Assembly (NCBI RefSeq): GCF_002088235.1
Contig: NZ_AQQV01000003.1
Coordinates: 186,001 to 250,000, forward strand
Direction: 5' to 3'
DNA from: Oceanococcus atlanticus
Lineage (GTDB): Bacteria > Pseudomonadota > Gammaproteobacteria > Nevskiales > Oceanococcaceae
DNA length: 64,000 bases
Shown here: piece after piece, positions 1-7,543 of the stretch
Position numbering within the stretch: position 1 is the stretch's first letter
How the letters are laid out: every line of letters begins with the position of its first letter
Program-made: the position numbers and the translations under genes
The notes under the pieces: model-generated
The model's input: the letters and a program-made list of their open reading frames with translations, nothing else
Database searches by the model: none
What the model was told of the DNA's origin: nothing

Positions 1-38
1 AACGGGGAGCGGGGTGTGATCAGTTTGAAAAAACAGGC

Positions 39-812
39 ATGGCAGCGCGCATGCTGAGCGTTTTGCAATCGTGCCCGTCGCATGAGCGGCACGGCTGGCT
101 GGCGCGTTGCATGCACAGCGTTGAGCAATGGGCTGCGGCGCAGGGTTTTAGCTATCGCTGGATAGACGATGAGCTTTTTGACCTGTTGCCAGCAGATCTG
201 CAGCCGGGGCAGCGCATAAGCCCAGTGATCGCCAGTGACATCGCACGCCTGATCTGGATGCAGCAACGCTTGCACCACGGCGACAAAGCCGTGTTGTGGC
301 TGGATGCTGATGTTCTGGTGATCCAGCCGGAGCAGCTTATGTTGCCGAGTGCACATGCTGCGGTTGGCCGTGAAGTCTGGGTTCAGGCTGAGCCTGCTGG
401 TGGCTGGCGTGTGTATCGAAAAGTGCACAACGCGGCCTTGCTTGCGCGGGATCAAGGCGCTGGTCGTAACAGTTTTATCGATTTTTATCTCGACACCGCT
501 CAGCGCCTGGTGCGGGCAAACGGCCACGGCATGCCGGCCCAGTTTGTTGGTCCCAAACTGCTTACGGCCTTGCACAATGTTGTGCAGCTTCCTGTGATGG
601 AAGATGTTGGCATGCTCAGCCCGGCGGTGGTTGCAGACCTTCTGCATGGCGGCGGGGGTGCACTCAAACGTATGCTCGGCAAATCCACCCGTTCAATGCA
701 TGCAGCCAACTTATGCCGCTCGAGCACGCATGCGGGCGACTTGGATGACGAGCAGATGCTTAGGCTGGTTGATCAGCTGCTAGCCCATCCTGAAAGCGTG
801 GCACTGGCATGA
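39..812 (+). CDS. glycosyltransferase-like protein with DXD-type motif
   Basis: A 257-residue soluble protein with no signal peptide. Around residue 88 it has LWLDADVLV, a hydrophobic strand ending in a DAD motif of the kind that binds metal and sugar nucleotide in GT-A glycosyltransferases. The stretch before it (an Asp-Ile-Ala-Arg helix followed by the DXD) also fits the polysaccharide-synthesis glycosyltransferase superfamily. Acceptor and pathway are unknown. There is no in-frame stop between the ATG and the left edge, so the gene may start outside the window; ATG at 51 is another candidate. It overlaps the next gene by 4 bases, suggesting co-translation. The family call is an inference from the motif. 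Confidence 0.5.
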   Translation: MAARMLSVLQSCPSHERHGWLARCMHSVEQWAAAQGFSYRWIDDELFDLLPADLQPGQRISPVIASDIARLIWMQQRLHHGDKAVLWLDADVLVIQPEQLMLPSAHAAVGREVWVQAEPAGGWRVYRKVHNAALLARDQGAGRNSFIDFYLDTAQRLVRANGHGMPAQFVGPKLLTALHNVVQLPVMEDVGMLSPAVVADLLHGGGGALKRMLGKSTRSMHAANLCRSSTHAGDLDDEQMLRLVDQLLAHPESVALA

Positions 813-1426
813 GCCTGAATGAATGGCTGTTCGTTTTGCTGGCCTGCACGGCGGGCGCGGTGTCGCCAGGCCCGAGCCTGCTTTTGGTATTGCGGCATGC
901 CTTGGTCTCGTCGCGCGCCGGTTTGGTCTGCAGTTGGGCGCATGCGTGCGGCGTGGCCTTGTATGCCAGCGCGGCCATAACCGGTCTTGCACTGTTGATT
1001 GCCGCATCGCCACTTCTGATGCAGCTCATTTGGTTGTTCGCCAGCGTGTGGTTGAGTTTCCTTGCGCTTCAAATCTGGCGTGCCCCGGATCAGGTACTCA
1101 TGCCCCAGGCGGCCATAGGAACAGCCGCGCGTGACGGCCTGCTTATGGCGCTCGCCAATCCCAAAGTGATGCTGTTCTTTGTGGCGTTGTTTTCTGCTGC
1201 AGTGCCAGCACAGGTTAGTGAGGCGGGCCGCGTGCTAGCCGTAGGCACCGCCTTTGTGGTTGATGGGCTGTGGTACAGCGCGATCAGTCTTGGGCTACGG
1301 CACCAAAGGCTTAAAAACGTGTTGCAAAACAAGCAAAGATTGCTGAACCGATTCAGTGCATGCATATTGTGGCTATTCGCCGCCGCCGCACTGGGGAGAG
1401 TTTGGGTGGAGCGCGTTCATGGCTAA
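809..1426 (+). CDS. LysE/RhtB family amino-acid exporter
   Basis: A 205-residue inner-membrane protein. The N terminus has the LysE-family signature region (AGAVSPGPSLLLVL at about residues 15-28), and LANPKVMLFFVALF at about 114-127 matches the conserved NPK segment. About six hydrophobic segments fit the family's usual fold and length. Members export amino acids or related small metabolites using the proton gradient; the substrate here cannot be read from sequence. It begins inside the stop of the preceding gene. A structured region that may be a recombination site follows it. Confidence 0.85.
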   Translation: MSLNEWLFVLLACTAGAVSPGPSLLLVLRHALVSSRAGLVCSWAHACGVALYASAAITGLALLIAASPLLMQLIWLFASVWLSFLALQIWRAPDQVLMPQAAIGTAARDGLLMALANPKVMLFFVALFSAAVPAQVSEAGRVLAVGTAFVVDGLWYSAISLGLRHQRLKNVLQNKQRLLNRFSACILWLFAAAALGRVWVERVHG

Positions 1427-1449
1427 AAGCCGAATTACAAATTTAAGAA

Positions 1450-1525
1450 AGCGTGAGTTGTTTCGCACACCAATACGCGTTTTGCGGGATTGGTGTGAGG
1501 TTTTCACGCTAAAAAGGCGTTGGGC
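1450..1525 (+). other. nested inverted repeat ending in an integron core site (possible attC or attI remnant)
   Basis: Outer arms AGCGTGA (1450-1456) and TCACGCT (1504-1510) enclose inner arms CACACCAAT (1466-1474) and ATTGGTGTG (1489-1497). The structure is followed by GTTGGGC (1519-1525), which fits the integron core GTTRRRY. That core is the exact complement of the R'' box GCCCAAC at 2479-2485, as expected for the 5' boundary of the cassette that follows. Whether the hairpin is the attC of a preceding cassette or an attI remnant is unclear, because no good R'' box is visible before it. Confidence 0.4.
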
Positions 1526-2571
1526 GACAGAAATTACATTGGAGGGGATTGTATGAGATTTATTGTGCTCGTTTCGTTTCTATGCCTTATCAGCATTGAG
1601 GCTTATGCTGAAAGTGTCAAAAAGGTATGGGTGTGTGAAACGGAAGGCTATATTGTCGAGAAGCAGGCGTATTTTTTCGATCACAATGCGGAAGATGCAG
1701 TTGGTTTTGCTGCGGTGCCAAGTTGGGTGCCGGAAGATGCACAAGCTTTTCTACGGAAAGCTAGAAACCTTCCAATCAATGCTAGCCATCAGGATATTGT
1801 TGCATCTTTTTCCGACATGCCGCAGTTCAAGTATTCCGGCGGAGTTATGGAGAAATATACTTGGAACGTGAACCAGGCTGATCAGTACAGAGTAATCAAG
1901 TACAAAGGGTGTATTTCACAACTGGTGGTTTTTTTAAGGGATTTTAATGGAAAATCTGTTTATCTCAATCAGGAAAACAGGGTTGCGGACTCTGGGGGGT
2001 ACGGGGGAAAACCTAAGAAGGGCGATTGTGCATATCGAACTTTACACGAAGCATGGGCCTACTTGGTTGACGGAAAATATAGTAAGAATTATTCCGAAAG
2101 GCCCCCTTTGGACCTTGTCGAAATTGACCGCGCGTTCGATGGGTATAACAGGCGAAGGGAAGTAATGAAATCCAAGGTTGGTGAACCTGAGGTTGTAGAC
2201 GGCAAACACGTTTGGGAAATCGAGTTTGGGGGCGGTCAACTGGCCCAGATATCGCTATCGGTAACCGATAACTGTGTGACGGATAGAGTGGTTAGCTGGA
2301 AGGGCCAAGATGGTCTCATACGTAGAATTGTTGGAAAGTTTGAGTATCGCAACAAGCAGGAGCGAGAGTGGTACATCGACGCGCTTGATTTGGTTTTAAG
2401 GGCTTGGTCCTGGTTTAAGACTGGGTGGGCGGAATTGACGGCAAGTTTTAAGTAAAGGCCGACCGTAAGCGTGCAGTCGCCCAACAAATCGCTGCAGCTG
2501 ACGTTTGACCCGCCACCCACTTTTGCTGCCGCAAAAGCAGGCGTCGCCTCAAACGCAGCTGAGCTCAGGCG
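1520..2571 (+). mobile_element. integron-type gene cassette 1
   Basis: One gene (1553-2455) lies between a core site GTTGGGC (cut point after 1519) and an attC at 2479-2577 whose R'' box GCCCAAC is the exact complement of the 5' core. This self-matching of the cassette's 5' core with its own attC is the hallmark of a cassette that once circularised. The gene is visibly richer in AT than its neighbours. No intI-like tyrosine recombinase is in the window, so the cassettes lie either in an integrase-less cluster or far from their integrase. Confidence 0.7.
1553..2455 (+). CDS. cassette-borne secreted protein of unknown function
   Basis: A 300-residue protein I do not recognise. The start is set by GGAGGGG at 1541-1547, six bases before the ATG; earlier in-frame starts lack a ribosome site. 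Residues 1-20 form a clear signal peptide (hydrophobic core, cut after AYAES region). The mature part has four spread cysteines and many aromatic and charged residues, fitting a periplasmic or secreted protein with possible disulphides. It is the sole gene of an attC-flanked cassette, has an AT-rich composition unlike its neighbours and carries its own ribosome site, as cassette genes often do. Confidence 0.75.
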   Translation: MRFIVLVSFLCLISIEAYAESVKKVWVCETEGYIVEKQAYFFDHNAEDAVGFAAVPSWVPEDAQAFLRKARNLPINASHQDIVASFSDMPQFKYSGGVMEKYTWNVNQADQYRVIKYKGCISQLVVFLRDFNGKSVYLNQENRVADSGGYGGKPKKGDCAYRTLHEAWAYLVDGKYSKNYSERPPLDLVEIDRAFDGYNRRREVMKSKVGEPEVVDGKHVWEIEFGGGQLAQISLSVTDNCVTDRVVSWKGQDGLIRRIVGKFEYRNKQEREWYIDALDLVLRAWSWFKTGWAELTASFK

Positions 2572-2577
2572 TTAGAG
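2479..2577 (+). other. attC recombination site 1
   Basis: R'' box GCCCAAC (2479-2485) is followed by the typical AACAAATCGCTGCAG segment. A central hairpin CTTTTGC/GCAAAAG comes next, then L' CAGCTGAGC and the R' end CAGGCGTTAGAG (core at 2571-2577). Both ends match the usual attC pattern (TAACAA...TCGCTGCAG and CTGAGC...GGCGTTAG). L'' GCTGCAGCTGA pairs with L' GCAGCTGA. Length is about 99 bases, within the attC range. The R' core differs from strict GTTRRRY at the last base. Confidence 0.85.
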
Positions 2578-2601
2578 CGCGGGAATACCTGGGGAGATAA
2601 A

Positions 2602-3432
2602 GTGACAACGTTTGAAATCGTAAACTTTTCCGTCTCGATTGCTCTAGGCTTGTTGTCTATTGGGCTTGCGGGATTTGCTGTCTGGCTCAGCTTGAGATTC
2701 GATGACCGCTCCTCAAAAGCGTTGGAATCGATACGGCAGATCAGCAGCAAAATTCAAACTTCATCAGAAGTGTCCCTAGAGCATCAAAAGGAATTTTCGT
2801 CAAAGATGCTCGATTCCCTGCTGGATAAAAACCAATATGGTTCAGTGGAGGGGGGAGATTCACCTGTCCAATCAGCGGAAAAACTGGAGAAACTGATAAA
2901 TGCCCGGCTAGAGGTTGCCGAAACAACAATTGGCGACAGCATTGCTGCGCAAGTGCGATCTCTGCAATCTGAAAATGGGGCCAACTCGAAAGAGATTGCC
3001 GAGGCCATCTCATCAATCAGGGAGCAAGTATCGCGTCTAGGTGATGCAGCACGTGAAGCCTCTTCCGAGGCAATTCTGCCCATTGCCATTGGTAGTAGGT
3101 TAAAAGAATTCTTGGATTTCCCAGCCCATTTTTTGCTGCTGCAGGCAATCGTCGAGACCGGGGCAAGCTCCACTGAGGAACTGGATAAGCTTCAGGAAAA
3201 ATACCATCTGCCAACTGGCTTTGAAGACGGTGTTGAGAACTTACTAAAAGAAGGGCTGTTGGTAGGTAGCCTAGAACACTTTCGTCTGCCGTCAGGTGCT
3301 CAGCAGAGCTTGATCGAGTGGGTCCAAAGGAATGAGCCTAAGCTGAGAATGCTGCAATCCCGCTACAAGGACAAGACATCAATAGTAGTAGATGAAGGCG
3401 AGTTGGAAATTGCAAGAAATCTTTCCTTCTAG
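2602..3432 (+). CDS. cassette-borne membrane-anchored coiled-coil protein
   Basis: A 276-residue protein of unknown function. It starts at GTG 2602 behind GGGGAG. Residues 7-30 form one transmembrane helix with a short N-terminal tail. Residues 33-150 are polar and heptad-like, rich in Ser, Glu, Gln and Lys, fitting a long coiled coil. Residues about 155-250 look like a small helical or winged-helix domain (two helices followed by a turn and the EHFRLPSGAQQSL segment). The layout resembles a membrane sensor or scaffold, but no family is recognised. It sits alone between an attC core and its matching attC. Confidence 0.7.
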   Translation: MTTFEIVNFSVSIALGLLSIGLAGFAVWLSLRFDDRSSKALESIRQISSKIQTSSEVSLEHQKEFSSKMLDSLLDKNQYGSVEGGDSPVQSAEKLEKLINARLEVAETTIGDSIAAQVRSLQSENGANSKEIAEAISSIREQVSRLGDAAREASSEAILPIAIGSRLKEFLDFPAHFLLLQAIVETGASSTEELDKLQEKYHLPTGFEDGVENLLKEGLLVGSLEHFRLPSGAQQSLIEWVQRNEPKLRMLQSRYKDKTSIVVDEGELEIARNLSF

Positions 3433-3440
3433 CGTGCCGC

Positions 3441-3517
3441 GCTCTAACAAGTCGCTGCAGGTGACGTTTGCCCCGCCACGCACTTTTGCTTCCGCAAAAG
3501 CACGCGTCGCCGCAAAC
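3441..3517 (+). other. truncated attC recombination site 2
   Basis: From R'' (GCTCTAAC) to CGCAAACG this matches attC 1 almost base for base: the AACAA.TCGCTGCAG block, TGACGTTTG, the CTTTTGC/GCAAAAG hairpin and GCGTCGCC. The L' and R' ends present in attC 1 are missing, and after about 3517 the sequence codes for an acetyltransferase fragment. It is therefore a broken site, probably unable to recombine. Confidence 0.8.
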
Positions 3518-3700
3518 GGTTTGGGGCGACGTTTAATGCGGGCGGCAGAATCTGCTTTGGAGGCGCGTGGATGTCCAAAACTCAATATTCAAGTCCGCAG
3601 CACCAATGAAGCCGTTTTGGCGTTCTACAATAAATTGGGCTACACAGTTGATCCGGTGGTGAGCCTCGGAAAACGCCTCATACAGGACACACAGCAGTGA
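3518..3700 (+). pseudogene. 3' fragment of a GNAT acetyltransferase fused to a broken attC
   Basis: About 60 codons encode the C-terminal half of a GNAT N-acetyltransferase: acetyl-CoA loop NGLGRRLMRAAESAL, then the beta-strand NIQVRSTNEAVLAFYNKLGY typical of YpeA-like proteins, ending with TAG/TGA overlap into the next gene. The N-terminal half is absent, and the reading frame runs back through the attC remnant into cassette 2. The simplest reading is a deletion that joined the middle of an attC to the middle of a GNAT gene. It could still be translated from the cassette side, but is unlikely to be a working enzyme. Confidence 0.7.
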
Positions 3701-4167
3701 CATTGAGCTTGGATATTCGCCGGGGTGATCTTGGCAATCGGGCGGTTCGGCAATTGCTCCAGGAACACCTCAATAGTATGGCTGAACACTCCCCTCCAGA
3801 AAGTATTCATGCCTTGCCTATCGAGCAATTATCGGCAATAGATGTTTCGTTCTGGTGTGGTTGGGATGGTCAACAGCTAGCTGGGTGTGGGGCTCTAAAA
3901 GAACTCAGTCCAACCGCTGGCGAGATCAAAACCATGCGAACTGCAAGTTCGTACCTACGTCGTGGTGTGGCTGCTCAAATTCTTGGCCATGTGATGGCTG
4001 AAGCAACGAAACGTGGTTACACGTCGCTCAGTCTGGAAACAGGGTCTGCTGATGCTTTCCTGCCAGCACAACGGCTTTATCAAAAATATGGTTTTGGCTA
4101 CTGTGAGCCATTCGGGGACTATGAGGCTGATCCGTTCAGCGTATTTATGACCAAGACTTTGGCTTAG
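3697..4167 (+). CDS. GNAT family N-acetyltransferase
   Basis: A 156-residue GNAT protein. The acetyl-CoA loop is in YLRRGVAAQILGHVMAEA (about 91-108), a variant of R-x-x-G-x-A, followed by the strand SLSLETGSADAFLPAQRLYQ and the C-terminal YGFGYCEPF. The pattern is close to PhnO/YjgM-like acetyltransferases. Target molecule is unknown. It begins at GTG 3697 overlapping the stop of the broken GNAT, so the two are translated in tandem. No attC is seen after it. Confidence 0.85.
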   Translation: MTLSLDIRRGDLGNRAVRQLLQEHLNSMAEHSPPESIHALPIEQLSAIDVSFWCGWDGQQLAGCGALKELSPTAGEIKTMRTASSYLRRGVAAQILGHVMAEATKRGYTSLSLETGSADAFLPAQRLYQKYGFGYCEPFGDYEADPFSVFMTKTLA

Positions 4168-4271
4168 TCGTATTGGCGCCTGACACCACATCGCGGGCGA
4201 CGCTCCACCCGTTTCCCACTTCTGCCGCTGCCAATGCGGCCTTCCCCCGAAACACCTGATGTTGAGGAACC

Positions 4272-4952
4272 ATGAAGCTTGAAATGCGAATCGGCGGCGT
4301 GTCCGCATTGGTGCAGGCGCTCTGTTACCTAATTGGCTTCGGCTTGTTGGCGACGTTGATGAACCCAGGCAGCACCGAGGGATGGACGCAGGTGCAGAAA
4401 TTGGAATTCATTCTTGAGCGTCAATCGCTGTTCGTATTCTGGAACGTTGTCATTTATGTGGTGTTCGGTGCGGCGTTGGTGGTTCTTGCCGTTGTGCTGC
4501 ACCGTTTGCTTGAACCATTGAGTTCACTGCTTGTGTCAATCGCGACACCATTCGGGCTGATCTGGGCAGGCCTGGTTGTTGCGAGCGGAATGCTTGCGAA
4601 CGTAGGACTTGCCTGGGTTGCACAGGCCTATAAAACAGGTGCAGAAGCAGCGGCGCAGACTTGGACGATGATCGGTATTGTCCAAGATGGAATCGGCGGC
4701 GGCGTCGAAGTGGTTGGCGGGCTTTGGGTTCTCGGCATCAGTGCTGCGGCGCTCCGGTCACGGTCAGTGCTGCCGAACTCGATTAACCTGCTTGGCCTTG
4801 TTGTCGGGGTTTGTGGGGCCGTCACAATCGTTCCGGCGCTAAGTGGAATGGGAGCGGTTTTTGGACTGTTGCAAATCGTTTGGTTTGTCGGCGTGGGGAT
4901 CGTGCTGCTCCGTGCAAAAGACGCTCACCAATACGCCGTGGCTAGGGTTTGA
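4272..4952 (+). CDS. multi-pass membrane protein, DUF4386-like
   Basis: A 226-residue inner-membrane protein with about six hydrophobic helices (near residues 10-30, 52-75, 85-110, 135-160, 168-190, 195-215). Its glycine-rich helices and the short charged C terminus resemble the DUF4386 group of bacterial membrane proteins, whose function is unknown. GAGGAA precedes the ATG. It is followed by a hairpin terminator, so it probably ends a transcript. Confidence 0.6.
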   Translation: MKLEMRIGGVSALVQALCYLIGFGLLATLMNPGSTEGWTQVQKLEFILERQSLFVFWNVVIYVVFGAALVVLAVVLHRLLEPLSSLLVSIATPFGLIWAGLVVASGMLANVGLAWVAQAYKTGAEAAAQTWTMIGIVQDGIGGGVEVVGGLWVLGISAAALRSRSVLPNSINLLGLVVGVCGAVTIVPALSGMGAVFGLLQIVWFVGVGIVLLRAKDAHQYAVARV

Positions 4953-4972
4953 TCCGCCTCTATCGTCGTTGT

Positions 4973-5007
4973 CTTAAAAGCGAGAAGCTCAGACGCTCGC
5001 TTTTGAG
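4973..5007 (+). terminator. rho-independent-type hairpin
   Basis: Arms CTTAAAAGCGAG (4973-4984) and CTCGCTTTTGAG (4996-5007) can form a 12-pair stem with one G-U pair and an 11-base loop, 20 bases after the stop of the membrane protein gene. The T-run is short and inside the stem, so termination strength is uncertain. Confidence 0.5.
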
Positions 5008-5306
5008 TGCGTGCAGCGGACGTATGAATCGTATTGATTCAGCGATGCACAGCGTCGCTCAGGGTGGGCTGGCGAAATGTTGCTCGGCGCCATCGCTGTG
5101 GCCGAAAACCACGTGTGCATCTTCAAATGCGAACTGCTGGTGTCGCCTTGTGGCCATCCGGTTCTGATTTTTAGGCGTCTAGCTTCGCTGTGCCTTGTGC
5201 CTGGATACCTGAGCACGCTTGGTCACGGGTTGCACAAAATGCGATTTGAATGCGATTAAAAAGTCGCATTAGTGTTTGGCATATCATTTCTAATCGGAAA
5301 TTTGTC
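5008..5306. other. non-coding stretch with one small inverted repeat
   Basis: About 300 bases without a convincing gene. A 60-codon open frame at 5077-5259 has no ribosome site and no recognisable product. Near the right end, AATGCGA (5249-5255) and TCGCATT (5264-5270) form a dyad just upstream of the MpaB-like gene and may be an operator or part of its promoter. Confidence 0.4.
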
Positions 5307-6173
5307 ATGTCTAAACAACGCTGGAGCTGGGCGCGCAGTGAAATCTCCACCCTTGATCCCAGGTCTGATGCGCAGCGGATGGCTCATTTAAGTTTTGAGG
5401 TTAGATTCGGTACGCCGATTTTCCTGCACGCTTTGTTCAATGTCGCCTTTGCCTACAACATGGGCATCCCGGACACGGCAAGAATCCTTTACCGGGAGGG
5501 GCGTGGAACGATCATGCGACGGACACGAAAGCGCAATTTCGATTCAATGATATTTTTCGGTGAGCTGTATCGGCATGGTGACAGTCCCGAAGGCGTTGCC
5601 ATTTGCGAACGCCTCAACCGAATCCATGCCAATTTCCCCATACATAACGATCTATCGCTGTATACATTGGCGACGCTCGCATGTTTGCCGTACAGGATTG
5701 GTCAGCGATTTGCTGGGCTTGGTGGACCTTCTTATGCCGAGTATGAGGCGCAGTTCAATTTCTGGTGCCGAATAGGCCAGCTACTGAATATTCAAGATAT
5801 ACCTGAGACGCTTCCAGCCTTCATGACGTGGATGCAGTGCTATGAGAAGAAACATTTCGCTCATACCCTTGCCGCCGACGCCGTTGTTGAAGCCATGGCT
5901 GATGAGTGGGCGGACTATTGGTTTCCCGCATCCTTGCAGCACACCGCGAAAGGTGTTTTTCTTCACCTTATCGACCCTGAAGTCCGTGAAAGGATGCAAT
6001 TAAAGCACCCCACGGCTGGGCAGCGTTTTATTGGTGATACGGCCATCAAGGCGTTTTTCTTGGCCAAGCGAATGCTTCCAGATCCAGAGGAAAGAAGCAT
6101 GGTGGAATTCTTTGCGCAGAACTATGCTGTAGGAAGCGGATTAGAAAGCGTTGGTGTTGATGTCGAGCGCTGA
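5307..6173 (+). CDS. MpaB-like (DUF2236) putative oxygenase
   Basis: A 288-residue soluble protein. The ATG at 5307 is preferred over an upstream in-frame ATG at 5250 that would add 19 basic residues of no clear type. The RIHANFPIHNDLSLYTLATL region and the helix-rich body fit the DUF2236/MpaB group, which includes haem-dependent rubber oxygenases and tailoring oxygenases. I cannot confirm the haem-ligand histidine. Its role here is unknown. It is a single gene with its own leader region. Confidence 0.5.
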   Translation: MSKQRWSWARSEISTLDPRSDAQRMAHLSFEVRFGTPIFLHALFNVAFAYNMGIPDTARILYREGRGTIMRRTRKRNFDSMIFFGELYRHGDSPEGVAICERLNRIHANFPIHNDLSLYTLATLACLPYRIGQRFAGLGGPSYAEYEAQFNFWCRIGQLLNIQDIPETLPAFMTWMQCYEKKHFAHTLAADAVVEAMADEWADYWFPASLQHTAKGVFLHLIDPEVRERMQLKHPTAGQRFIGDTAIKAFFLAKRMLPDPEERSMVEFFAQNYAVGSGLESVGVDVER

Positions 6174-6361
6174 GGGTTTTCGGCCAGCGGCGTTAAGGTG
6201 CCAGGCCTGCAAAAGAAGAAGGTTTTTATGACGCCACATCTGTGCCTGCCCCCCTTTGGGACAGAGATCTTGAGCCCACGGTTGCGTTTTACGGAAGTGG
6301 CCTGGGCTTGTTTGAGCGCAAGCAAACCACACTTTTGGGCCGTGCCAAGCGCTAAAACACG

Positions 6362-6868
6362 ATGCTCAAACTCGTGCCTGCCGATTATCAGTATGCCGCC
6401 GATCTGTTTGAGGCAGTGCATGAGTCACGCGCTGATCTGGAGCCTTGGTTGGCTTGGGCCAAATCGACATACTCGATGGATGACGTCAATCATTGGCTTG
6501 GTCACATTGCGCCTCAAGGCTACGAGTTCTTTGTGCTGGATGCTGCCGGCCGATATGTCGGAAGTGTTGGGTTGAATGCCTTGAGGCCTGCGAACAGGAT
6601 CGCAAATCTTGGCTACTGGATACGCTCCTCAGCGAAAGGTCGGGGCTTGGCTACGGCTGCCGTAACCGCCTTGGTAGCCTGGGCTCGGAGCAATACGGAT
6701 TTCAATCGTCTGGAAGTGGTTGTCGCTGTTGGCAACACGGCCAGTCGACGGGTTGCTGAGAAAGCTGGGGCGCACTATGAAGGCGTGGCCAAAGCCAGAC
6801 TGCTGCTGAAAGGCCAGTATCACGACGCGGCAATGTATTCATTTACCAGCGGCGCAGACGTTGCTTAA
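6362..6868 (+). CDS. GNAT acetyltransferase, RimJ/RimL type
   Basis: A 168-residue protein of the RimJ/RimL group, which acetylates N-terminal amines of ribosomal proteins or small molecules. Visible features are NRIANLGYWIRSSAKGRGLATAA with the acetyl-CoA loop KGRGLA (about 92-97), the strand RLEVVVAVGNTASRRVAEKAG, and C-terminal GAHYEGVAKARLLLKGQYHD, typical of the family. Its TAA stop lies inside a GCTTAAC box, a weak hint of a decayed attC. Confidence 0.9.
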   Translation: MLKLVPADYQYAADLFEAVHESRADLEPWLAWAKSTYSMDDVNHWLGHIAPQGYEFFVLDAAGRYVGSVGLNALRPANRIANLGYWIRSSAKGRGLATAAVTALVAWARSNTDFNRLEVVVAVGNTASRRVAEKAGAHYEGVAKARLLLKGQYHDAAMYSFTSGADVA

Positions 6869-6950
6869 CAAGTTTTTGCAGGTGAAATATAGTTGCTGCA
6901 AAAAAGACGCAGCCCCAATTGTCATGTGATCTATGCCCTTGAGGTTAGGC
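6863..6950 (+). other. attC-like end boxes after a GNAT gene (weak)
   Basis: GCTTAAC (6863-6869), overlapping the stop codon, and GTTAGGC (6944-6950) both fit the strict core patterns RYYYAAC and GTTRRRY, 88 bases apart. The start AACAAGTTTTTGCAGG is also attC-like. Against this, the inner arms pair differently: TTTTTGCAG (6873-6881) pairs with CTGCAAAAA (6895-6903) as a simple hairpin, and L' does not match L''. It could be a decayed attC or chance. Confidence 0.3.
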
Positions 6951-6993
6951 GGCAGCAAACCGTGACCATCCAGTTACTGTGGAGACACCGAAC

Positions 6994-7449
6994 GTGAGAA
7001 AACTCGTAGTAGCGGCGATTGTGCTCGCCGGCGCCTATCTTGGTTATGCCGAACTCGGTGGCTCCGGGCTTTCACAAGAGCGACCATTTTCGGGGGCATC
7101 CAACCCCGCATTCACGGCGACCGCTTCGGCCCCTCTTGCATTTGATCATCGCCATGCCGGGCGGCAGGTACAAGGACATGGCTTGGTGCATAAAATTTTA
7201 CCTGACGACAACAAGGGCAGCCGTCATCAGCGTTTCATTCTGCGCTTGCAATCAGGCCAAACGGTGCTTGTCGCCCATAACATTGACCTTGCGCCCAGGA
7301 TTGGGTCGCTTAAACGTGGTGACAGGGTGGAATTTAATGGTGTCTACGAAACCAACGATCTGGGTGGCGTGGTGCATTGGACCCACCATGATCCCGCAGG
7401 CCGCCATGAGAACGGCTGGCTGAAGCACAACGGAAGAGTCTTCCAGTAG
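6994..7449 (+). CDS. DUF3465 secreted or membrane-anchored protein
   Basis: A 151-residue protein starting at GTG 6994 behind GGAG at 6981. Residues 1-20 are a hydrophobic signal or anchor. The C-terminal two-thirds has the DUF3465 pattern: GHGLVHKILPDDNKGSRHQ, then LVAHNIDLAPRI, GDRVEFNGVYETN, GGVVHWTHHDPAGRHENGW. The histidine and aspartate signature strongly marks the family, a small OB-like domain of unknown role in the envelope. It may share a transcript with the next gene. Confidence 0.85.
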   Translation: MRKLVVAAIVLAGAYLGYAELGGSGLSQERPFSGASNPAFTATASAPLAFDHRHAGRQVQGHGLVHKILPDDNKGSRHQRFILRLQSGQTVLVAHNIDLAPRIGSLKRGDRVEFNGVYETNDLGGVVHWTHHDPAGRHENGWLKHNGRVFQ

Positions 7450-7543
7450 TCGCTGTCTGATTTCGGTGGACGTTTTCCAAGGCTCGGCGTGCACCTGCAG
7501 TTGAGTCATCAGGCAAGTTGAATCAAGAGGAGCAAAGCGAGCT

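Larger units (their letters stand above)
2572..3517 (+). mobile_element. integron-type gene cassette 2 (attC truncated)
   Basis: The cassette begins at the core GTTAGAGC (2571-2578). Its attC begins with GCTCTAAC (3441-3448), the exact complement of that core over eight bases, which confirms the pair as one cassette. The single gene is 2602-3432. The attC stops about three-quarters of the way through, at about 3517, where sequence changes abruptly to the inside of an acetyltransferase gene. The right end has therefore been deleted. Confidence 0.7.

Noticed and set aside
4168-4271. possible attC after the 3697-4167 acetyltransferase
   Set aside because: GCCTGAC is present, but no matching R' core or inner arms could be paired.
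5077-5259. 60-codon open frame in the non-coding stretch
   Set aside because: No ribosome site, no recognisable product; the region reads as non-coding.
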